Positions 40,760 through 46,798 of a stretch of 46,798 nt of DNA are shown piece by piece (positions within the stretch are counted from its first letter, which is position 1; each line of letters begins with the position of its first letter). The notes beneath the pieces were generated by a model. That model did no database searches. It saw only the letters and a list, made by a program, of their open reading frames with translations, and was not told the origin of the DNA. The stretch is from JAFDVL01 sp043736395. GTDB lineage: Bacteria; Acidobacteriota; Blastocatellia; RBC074. Location: contig JAYTCQ010000255.1 of NCBI GenBank assembly GCA_043736395.1, positions 1-46,798 on the forward strand, in the 5' to 3' direction. The position numbers and the translations under genes were made by a program.

Positions 40760-41707
40760 ATGCTAACCACAGGACCTCACATCCGATTTCTTGAGCGACA
40801 TACGCGAAAAAAAATACGACCACCAATAGTGAGAACGGTAAAAGCGTATCGTTCACTCACTCAACAGATCAGAGTATTACCGGATTTTATTATTATCGGG
40901 GCCAGAAAATGTGGCACAACATCGCTCTATGAATATTTGACGCAACATCCTTGTGTACTTCCTGCCCTCAGCAAGGAACTGTTCTACTTTGATTACCATT
41001 ACGAGAAAGGCAACAATTGGTATCGTCGCCATTTCCCTACGCAAGTTGAAAAGTGGGCGTATAAAAAAGCGCTCGGCAGTCAGGTCATAACCGGGGAAGC
41101 GACTCCCTCATATTTGTATAACCCGTTTGTGGCGCGGCGCATTGCGGAATTGTTACCGCAAGTGCGGTTAATTTTGCTGCTGCGGGAGCCAGTTGAGGCC
41201 GCTTATTCAGCCTATCAATTTGGCATCAAAACAGGCACATACACGGCAGATGATAATGTCTTTGAAAAAATCATTCAGGAAGAGTTGCAATACATCCAGC
41301 AGGGTGGCGAGCTATTTTGCCAAGAGCAAGAAACTTTTTCGATCAATCCGCACTGTACGTATCTGGCGCGTCATGCATACATCGAATTGCTCAAGCCGTG
41401 GCTGGAAGTTTTTGACAGAAGCCAGATCAAAATCGTTCTGAGCGAAGAACTTTTTACTAACCCGGCTAAAGTTTACCAAGAGGTGCAAGAGTTTCTTGGC
41501 TTGCCGAGACATGAGCTAGATATTTACGATCAGTTTAACCAAAACGGCTATCAAAAGCTGGAGAGTAGCGCGGCTCAAAACCTGGAAGAATTTTTCACTC
41601 CTTTCAATGACAGGCTGAGTAATTTTCTGGGCAGAAGCTTAGGTTGGAAGAGGGAAAGTCGCAATGACGATTTTGCCCCGAAGCACATCGGTTCATTTGT
41701 GAAGTGA
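40760..41707 (+). CDS. Sulfotransferase domain protein
   Basis: Transfers sulfate from PAPS. The 315-aa protein has the 5'-phosphosulfate loop DFIIIGARKCGTTSLYEYL (about residues 42-60) and the 3'-phosphate-binding region LILLLREPVEAAYSAYQF (about 135-152), then SEELFTNPAKVYQEVQEFLG near the C-terminus. Heparan-sulfate-type bacterial sulfotransferases look like this. In this locus it probably sulfates the exported glycan. No PAPS-synthesis genes are in the window. There is a four-base overlap if the next gene starts at GTG 41704. Confidence 0.9.
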   Translation: MLTTGPHIRFLERHTRKKIRPPIVRTVKAYRSLTQQIRVLPDFIIIGARKCGTTSLYEYLTQHPCVLPALSKELFYFDYHYEKGNNWYRRHFPTQVEKWAYKKALGSQVITGEATPSYLYNPFVARRIAELLPQVRLILLLREPVEAAYSAYQFGIKTGTYTADDNVFEKIIQEELQYIQQGGELFCQEQETFSINPHCTYLARHAYIELLKPWLEVFDRSQIKIVLSEELFTNPAKVYQEVQEFLGLPRHELDIYDQFNQNGYQKLESSAAQNLEEFFTPFNDRLSNFLGRSLGWKRESRNDDFAPKHIGSFVK

Positions 41708-41712
41708 AAAGC

Positions 41713-42873
41713 ATGCAACGAATCTTACATTTTGCGCAGGACAGCGACACCAGCGGTTATTTTCCGCAATTAGCAAAATGGCATGATCGTGAGCGCTACC
41801 AAATGGTGTTCGCTACGCTGAATCCGATGGCGGAGTGGCTGCGGGATTATATGCAATCGCAAGGTGTGGAATGTTTCAGTTGTGATTGCCGACAACGCTG
41901 GGAATATCCGTTAGGCTTACTGAAACTGGCGAATTATTTACGCCGCGCTAACGTAGACATTTTGCATACACATTTATTTGAGCCTTCTGTAATTGGGTTG
42001 CTGGCGGGAACGCTGGCACGCACGAAAATGCGGATTGAGACGCGGCATTATTCAGATTATCACACGCGCATTAACAAGCGTTGGCATGTGCGTTTGGATC
42101 AACTTTGCACACGGCTTAGCCACAGTGTTATCGCTGTGTCCCAGCACACGGCAGATCACATGATTTCTGAAGAAGCTACCCCTGCTGAAAAATTGCACGT
42201 TATCCTGAATGGAATTGATTTTACGCGTGTCAAGCTTTCACCAAATTTCGACCGCAATCAAGTACGGCAGGAATTTGTTGGTGATGAAACACCGCTGCTA
42301 TTGATTGCGGCGCGACTGCATCCAGAAAAAGGCTATGAATATTTGTTTGAGGCAATGACGAAGCTTAAGGCCAGATTTAATGGAAAGATCAAATTGCTGG
42401 TCGCTGGCAAAGGCGAGTTACTAAATCATTATCAAGCAATGGTGCGCACACTCGGCTGTGATGACATAGTGACGTTTCTCGGCTTCAGAAAAGATTTGCC
42501 TGATTTGATGGCTGCGGTTGATCTGTTTGTTTTGCCCAGCGTTGCCGAGGCGTTTGGGTTAGTACTTGCCGAAGCACTTTATTTAGGCACTCCGGTTGTG
42601 GCTACACACGTGGGCGGCATTCCTGAAATTGTGAACGAAGGCATTGACGGACTGCTCGCGCCGCCCGCTAATGCCGAGGCCTTAGCCGATACGATTACGG
42701 ATTTGCTGAATGACTCAACGTTACGCCAACGAATGGCGGGCGCAGGGCGCGAAAAGGTAGTCGGCAAGTTTCGTTTTGAAGATATGGTGCGTTCTTACGA
42801 AGTGGTTTATCAAAGGCTTTCATCCGTTGTTTCTGGAGCTGTCTGCGATGAAATAATTGGCGAGGCCTCATAG
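41713..42873 (+). CDS. Glycosyltransferase family 4
   Basis: A GT-B enzyme of 386 aa. The N-terminal MQRILHFAQDSDTSGYFPQL and DILHTHLFEPSVIGLLAGTL are in the acceptor domain. LIAARLHPEKGYEYLFEAMT and LPSVAEAFGLVLAEALYLGT are in the donor domain, with the E-x7-E retaining signature, then VATHVGGIPEIV. ATG 41713 gives the usual N-terminus; GTG 41704, overlapping the sulfotransferase stop, is the other possible start. The sugar cannot be read from the sequence. Confidence 0.92.
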   Translation: MQRILHFAQDSDTSGYFPQLAKWHDRERYQMVFATLNPMAEWLRDYMQSQGVECFSCDCRQRWEYPLGLLKLANYLRRANVDILHTHLFEPSVIGLLAGTLARTKMRIETRHYSDYHTRINKRWHVRLDQLCTRLSHSVIAVSQHTADHMISEEATPAEKLHVILNGIDFTRVKLSPNFDRNQVRQEFVGDETPLLLIAARLHPEKGYEYLFEAMTKLKARFNGKIKLLVAGKGELLNHYQAMVRTLGCDDIVTFLGFRKDLPDLMAAVDLFVLPSVAEAFGLVLAEALYLGTPVVATHVGGIPEIVNEGIDGLLAPPANAEALADTITDLLNDSTLRQRMAGAGREKVVGKFRFEDMVRSYEVVYQRLSSVVSGAVCDEIIGEAS

Positions 42874-42911
42874 CCCTTTTTACTATTTTCTTAAAAAGTA
42901 CTGGTTGATTT

Positions 42912-43778
42912 ATGGCAGCGGTCGCAATTTTGATTAGCTCCTTTGATGGATTCTCTGATTGTTGGGAGCCAGTTTGTCATGGGATTACGAAATATTGGTC
43001 AGATTGTCCTTATTCAATTTTCCTTATTACTAATACAAAAGATTTTACACATGAAAAAGTGACTACGATAAAAATTGGCGAGGATAAAGGCTGGGCGAAT
43101 AACTTATTGATGGTGCTCAAACAAATAGACGCAACTTACATAATGTATTTTCAGGAAGATTACTGGATTCGAGAGCGGGTGAATTCATCAGCGATCACTG
43201 AATATGTTAGGACAATGGATAAGATGGAATTGAATTACCTTCGCCTACTTGCGTACCCAACACCCGACTCTGATTTTATGGCTGATCAAAGATTAGGGGT
43301 ACTTGCTGAAAATGCGCCTTATAGAACCGCTTTACAAATCGCATTATGGAGAAAAGAGGTATTACTTGATTTGCTAAAGCCCGGCGAAAGTCCTTGGGAG
43401 TTTGAAGTTCGTGGCAGTACTCGTAGTAGGAAATATGGAAACTCTTTCTTAAGCGTCAAGCAATTTAATGATGACCCATATTATAACGGAATCAGTTATG
43501 TATGCACTGCGATTAATAGAGGGCGTTGGGCGAGAATTGCCAAAGAGTACGCAAAAGATGAAGGGTTGAATGTGGATTGGAGTAATTTACCAAGTGAGAC
43601 ATGGTGGCACGAATACGTTCGCAGTACTACGTTTGGCGCTTGGCTACAGTTAACGCTTTACAGAATTGGTTTGGTATTTAAACAGCCTAAAATCGCATTT
43701 GATAAAGCTCTGAATAGGACTTTTGCTCTGTTGGGAATGCGGAATGAAGCTACCTACAAGCCTGAAAACAGGCCTTAA
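42912..43778 (+). CDS. Uncharacterised GT-A-like glycan-locus protein
   Basis: A 288-aa protein. VAILISSFDGFSDCWEPVCH (residues 4-23), PYSIFLITNTKDF and the likely metal-binding MYFQEDYWIRERV (about residues 79-91) match a family of small GT-A-like proteins often found in O-antigen and capsule loci with no assigned activity. SPWEFEVRGSTRSRKYGN (about 160-177) is a conserved acceptor-side loop in such proteins. It follows a 38-base gap. Its 3' end overlaps the fucosyltransferase-like gene by 35 bases when that gene starts at 43744. A transferase role is inferred; the sugar is unknown. Confidence 0.65.
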   Translation: MAAVAILISSFDGFSDCWEPVCHGITKYWSDCPYSIFLITNTKDFTHEKVTTIKIGEDKGWANNLLMVLKQIDATYIMYFQEDYWIRERVNSSAITEYVRTMDKMELNYLRLLAYPTPDSDFMADQRLGVLAENAPYRTALQIALWRKEVLLDLLKPGESPWEFEVRGSTRSRKYGNSFLSVKQFNDDPYYNGISYVCTAINRGRWARIAKEYAKDEGLNVDWSNLPSETWWHEYVRSTTFGAWLQLTLYRIGLVFKQPKIAFDKALNRTFALLGMRNEATYKPENRP

Positions 43779-44673
43779 ATATCTATGCCCGCCAGTTTAT
43801 CAGCGGTTGCTTTTTAAGCGTTTTTTGGCTCGCTTGCCGCTGCCTTATCGCGCAACTTCGGGGCTTTCATTAATTATGGGAGATAGACAAGCGGGATTCT
43901 TCTCGCTGGTATTTCAGGTGCTGGGTGCAGTCGCCTTTTGTCGTATGCAAGGGCACAACCTCAGGCTGAAGTTTGACCAAGGGTACTATTATGACTCTGA
44001 TTTAGGCGGTAGTTGGTGGGACTATTATTTTGATACATCTAATTTTTTATTCTCCGATAATGATTCTTCACCGATTTGGGTATCTGAAAGCTCTGCGTTA
44101 GGGCAGTTTACTTATTTAGGGAGGGATTTTCATCCTCTCAGTGCAAATAAAATACTTTCTTGTTTTGGTGTTAAGGATCATATCCGAGAAAAAGTAACCT
44201 GCTATTATCAGCGAAATTTTCAAGATAGAGAGGTTATTGGTTTGCACTATCGAGGTACAGATAAGGTAGAAGGTCAGGGGCAAGAGGCAATCAGAGTCCC
44301 TTATGAATATATCTATGATTCAGTTCTACCGCACTGTAAGCGCGCATTTATTTTTGTTGCCACAGATGAGGCAGGTTTTCTTGAATATATGAACAAACGG
44401 TTTGCCGGCAGGATACTTAGCTATGATGCTATTCGTAGTTTTAATGGCGAACCAATTCATACTACTTCTCAGTCTCGTTCATTAGCTTATCGCGCCGGTG
44501 AAGAGGCATTAATTGATTGCTTGCTACTTTCAAAATGCAAGCTACTTTTACGAACAGATTCTAACTTATCATTAGCAAGTACCTATTTTTCACCACAATT
44601 AAATACCATTAACCTGTCAGAGAAATATATGTCAGAGAATAAAATATATGTAGGAAGTAATGGCAATTCCTAA
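43744..44673 (+). CDS. Fucosyltransferase-like protein (NodZ/FUT8-type GT23/O-fucosyl fold)
   Basis: A 309-aa protein. The motif VIGLHYRGTDKVEGQ (about residues 164-178) corresponds to the GDP-fucose-binding H-x-R-x-T-D-K segment of NodZ and eukaryotic alpha-1,6-fucosyltransferases. IFVATDEAGFLEYM (about 205-218), AYRAGEEALIDCLLLSKC (about 259-276) and LLRTDSNLSLAS complete the donor domain. The start at 43744 was chosen for a basic N-terminus; 43723 is possible. If correct, the glycan carries fucose. No GDP-fucose synthesis genes are in the window. Confidence 0.72.
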   Translation: MKLPTSLKTGLKYLCPPVYQRLLFKRFLARLPLPYRATSGLSLIMGDRQAGFFSLVFQVLGAVAFCRMQGHNLRLKFDQGYYYDSDLGGSWWDYYFDTSNFLFSDNDSSPIWVSESSALGQFTYLGRDFHPLSANKILSCFGVKDHIREKVTCYYQRNFQDREVIGLHYRGTDKVEGQGQEAIRVPYEYIYDSVLPHCKRAFIFVATDEAGFLEYMNKRFAGRILSYDAIRSFNGEPIHTTSQSRSLAYRAGEEALIDCLLLSKCKLLLRTDSNLSLASTYFSPQLNTINLSEKYMSENKIYVGSNGNS

Positions 44674-45568
44674 GACCGCAGTTGTAATTCCAACGTATAA
44701 CTCGTCTAGGTATCTCGTTCAAGCTATTGATAGCGTTTTGGCGCAGACCTGGCAGGATTTAGAGATTTTGGTCATTGATGATGGATCAACGGATGAGACC
44801 GAGCGGGTTATGCGGCGTTACCAATCACCAGTGCGATACATTTACCAGCAAAACGGTGGCGTCGCTATTGCACGCAATCGTGGCATTGCAGAAAGCAAAG
44901 GAAAATATGTAGCTTTTCTAGATGCGGATGACACCTGGTTGCCTCATAAACTCGAACTACAAATTGAGGCATTACAAAAGCAGCCGCAGTATCGTGCTTG
45001 CTATTCTGCGCTTGCAGTTGCGGATGCCGAGTTGAATCCGCTGAGCATCAATTATAGCTATCGGCAAAGTTCAACTCTCGAAGATTTATTGTTACGCGGA
45101 AATGTGATTGCTACACCTTCTTCGGTCCTTTGTGAGCGGTCGTTGTTTGATGTGGCTGGTGGTTTTGATCCGAAACTTAGCCAATGTGCCGATTGGGATA
45201 TGTGGGTACGCTTGGCAGTTCAAACAGAATTTCTCTATCTTGATGAACCATTAGTAACGTACCGACAGCACGGCGCAAACATGAGTCGCAATGCTCCATT
45301 GTTGGAACACGACAGCCTACAGGTTTTGACCAAAGGTTTTGCGATTCCTGAATTGTCGGAGCCATTACGCGCTCGGCGGCAAACGGGTTTTGCGCGAAAT
45401 TATATGGTCTTGGCTGGAACATATTTTCATGCTCACCAATACCGTGATTTTGCGCGGTGCGCAATACTTGCTGTATCGATGGATTTTAGTCAGTTAAGTT
45501 ATCTCGCAGCATTTCCAAAAAGAATTGCAGCGCGTTTGAAAACGAAAAAGCTTGGTGAAGCAATATAA
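44660..45568 (+). CDS. Glycosyltransferase family 2
   Basis: A 302-aa GT-A enzyme. KTAVVIPTYNSSRYLVQAID opens at residue 4. LVIDDGSTDETERVM, GGVAIARNRGIAES and AFLDADDTWLPHK (about residues 89-101) hold the metal-binding DXD. SQCADWDMWVRLA (about 173-185) is the catalytic-base region. It overlaps the previous gene by 14 bases. It is the last gene before a cluster of short hairpin repeats. Confidence 0.9.
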   Translation: MAIPKTAVVIPTYNSSRYLVQAIDSVLAQTWQDLEILVIDDGSTDETERVMRRYQSPVRYIYQQNGGVAIARNRGIAESKGKYVAFLDADDTWLPHKLELQIEALQKQPQYRACYSALAVADAELNPLSINYSYRQSSTLEDLLLRGNVIATPSSVLCERSLFDVAGGFDPKLSQCADWDMWVRLAVQTEFLYLDEPLVTYRQHGANMSRNAPLLEHDSLQVLTKGFAIPELSEPLRARRQTGFARNYMVLAGTYFHAHQYRDFARCAILAVSMDFSQLSYLAAFPKRIAARLKTKKLGEAI

Positions 45569-45597
45569 ATTTCTTAAAAAGGCCTTTCTTTTTTTTA

Positions 45598-45816
45598 GCC
45601 CACGAATGTGGGCGCAAGCATAAAGCCTGGGGCGTTAGCCCAGGGCAAATCGTAATGGATCACCTAAGCCCGTGAAACGGGCGACATACATTGGTTGATT
45701 GAGTGCGCTCTGCCGCCTGCCTTCGCGGGCTTGTTGTCACCTCTTCAATATTCCCAAGGTTGCGCGCTAATGCGCTTAACCCTGGGCTTTATGCTGGTCA
45801 CCCGCTTTGCGGGTTC
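45598..45816. repeat. Cluster of short palindromic repeats (REP-like)
   Basis: Several hairpins lie in a row: gcccacgaatgtgggc (45598-45613), ctggggcgttagcccag (from about 45627), gcccgtgaaacgggc (45668-45682), gcgcgctaatgcgc and cccgctttgcggg near the right end. The gcataaagcctgggg/ccctgggctttatgc pair forms a larger inverted arrangement. It fills the gap between two glycosyltransferase genes and is a different family from the CACGAAG and AGACAGG types. Confidence 0.8.
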
Positions 45817-45832
45817 TATGCGGAAATCTTTA

Positions 45833-46798
45833 ATGATACCCCCAACATCTGCCCCGCCATTGAAAATCCTCTATGTTGTTTACTGGGGTGCGGCTGAACC
45901 TTTGGGGCAATCGCTGGTTTTGCCTGCGATCAAAAAGCTTGCCGCATCAAATGTGAAGTTGACGCTTGTGACTTTTGAGAAGCCTGCCGATTTAACGAAT
46001 CAAGCTTTGATTGCAGACATCCGAAGTTCTCTTGAACAACTTGGCGTAGAGTGGATTGCATTGCGATATCACCAACAACCAAAAGTTGCTTTTGATTTTC
46101 TGCAAGGGCTTTTTCGTACCTTTGTGATTGGGCTTCGCCTGCGCCCGGATATTGTCCACTCACGCACATTCGTCGGCGGTTTGATCGGGATAATTCTTGC
46201 GCCATTTCTACGTGCAAAATTGATTTTTCATAACGAAGGATTTTTTCCTGATGAACAAGTAGATGGTGGTGTCTGGAAGAAAGATTCGGTGACGCATAAA
46301 GTCTTCAAATTTTTAGAGCAACAGATGTACGCCCGCGCCGATGGCATCATTGCGTTGTCACATCGCGCCAAAGAAACTATCGAGAAATTCCCGCGCGTGC
46401 TTCGCAAAAATACTCCCGTCATCGTTGTTCCAAGCTGCGTGGACTTAGAGCATTTTCAGCCAATGAATACGGCACTTTCTGTGGATGAAAAAGAGTTGCG
46501 ATTCATTTATATCGGCAGCGTCGGACGACGTTATTGGTTGGATAAAATCGGCAGGTTTGTCGCAGTCGCCGCGCAGGAAAATGAGCAAATTCATCTGCAA
46601 GTATTAAGCCGCATGGAAAAAAGTTTAATTTCTTCCATGCTGGCGACGGGCGGATTGTCGGATGAACATTGGTCATATAATTGCGTTCCGCATACTGAGA
46701 TTCCAAATCATTTAGCCAACCAGCACGCCGGATTATTTTTTCTCTCGCAAGGACTGAGCGAGCACGGATGTTCTCCTACGAAAATAGGAGAATATTGG
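45833..46798 (+). CDS. Glycosyltransferase family 4 (partial, runs off the window)
   Basis: An open frame with no stop to the last base; 322 residues are visible. It reads LKILYVVYWGAAEPLGQSLV at the N-terminus, then RLRPDIVHSRTFVGGLIG (acceptor domain), FHNEGFFPDEQV, and VVPSCVDLEHFQP at the linker to the donor domain, followed by LRFIYIGSVGRRYW and HAGLFFLSQGLSEHGCSPTK, as expected for GT4. Possible starts are ATG 45818, ATG 45833 and TTG 45860, all in frame; 45833 has GGA a few bases upstream. The final donor motif is cut by the window end. Confidence 0.85.
   Translation, partial: MIPPTSAPPLKILYVVYWGAAEPLGQSLVLPAIKKLAASNVKLTLVTFEKPADLTNQALIADIRSSLEQLGVEWIALRYHQQPKVAFDFLQGLFRTFVIGLRLRPDIVHSRTFVGGLIGIILAPFLRAKLIFHNEGFFPDEQVDGGVWKKDSVTHKVFKFLEQQMYARADGIIALSHRAKETIEKFPRVLRKNTPVIVVPSCVDLEHFQPMNTALSVDEKELRFIYIGSVGRRYWLDKIGRFVAVAAQENEQIHLQVLSRMEKSLISSMLATGGLSDEHWSYNCVPHTEIPNHLANQHAGLFFLSQGLSEHGCSPTKIGEYW

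Overview
This window looks like a chromosomal piece of a Gram-negative, hopanoid-related bacterium. The best guess is Acidobacteriota (Blastocatellia/Pyrinomonadaceae-like). The guess rests on the lptB-rpoN-hpf-rapZ-PTS gene order, the HpnA/HpnG-type genes, a Wza/Wzc/Wzm/Wzt surface-polysaccharide locus, a mid-range G+C content, and the many palindromic intergenic repeats. The phylum is an inference, not proven here.

Left part (1-7233), housekeeping. The tail of lptB is followed by rpoN (sigma-54), long-form hpf, rapZ, a mannose-type EIIA, HPr and PTS Enzyme I. This is a regulatory PTS with no sugar permease in view. acyP, apt and a tRNA-Arg(CCT) follow. RapZ has Met in place of the Walker A lysine. 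Almost every gap in this part holds a near-perfect inverted repeat built from 7- or 9-base units.

Middle part (7329-16903). An A+T-rich HNH endonuclease with a possible PUA-like N-terminus sits beside the tRNA. A minus-strand group follows: TPR protein, zinc MDR dehydrogenase, HpnG-like phosphorylase and HpnA-like epimerase. Next come tRNA-Pro(TGG), a D-serine-dehydratase/D-threonine-aldolase-type PLP enzyme, glutamate dehydrogenase, and a ComM/YifB AAA+ ATPase.

Right part (16905-46798), surface polysaccharide. A minus-strand set (two YdcF-like proteins and a GT4 glycosyltransferase) is divergent from a plus-strand assembly operon: FecR-like secreted protein, TPR/carbohydrate-binding protein, O-antigen ligase/polymerase, Wza-like export protein and Wzz-BY-kinase. 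The ABC exporter Wzm/Wzt follows, but a DUF433 gene and a PBECR-like/DUF2283 toxin-antitoxin-like pair lie between its two genes. Two copies of one ~138-bp palindromic element lie on either side of that block. From 29646 to the right edge runs a long string of sugar-nucleotide and transferase genes. It holds an SDR epimerase, a Lys-to-His DegT-family enzyme (ColD-like), many GT2 and GT4 enzymes, a putative methyltransferase, a 2OG-Fe(II) oxygenase, a sulfotransferase and a NodZ/FUT8-like fucosyltransferase. A GT4 enzyme runs off the window end.

Base composition changes sharply inside wzt and again near 33.9 kb, so the sugar-specific part looks like an exchanged cassette. Together the genes describe synthesis, decoration, ABC export and length control of a highly decorated (possibly sulfated, fucosylated, dideoxy-sugar-containing) surface glycan. 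No CRISPR array, transposase, phage structural gene or rRNA was seen.
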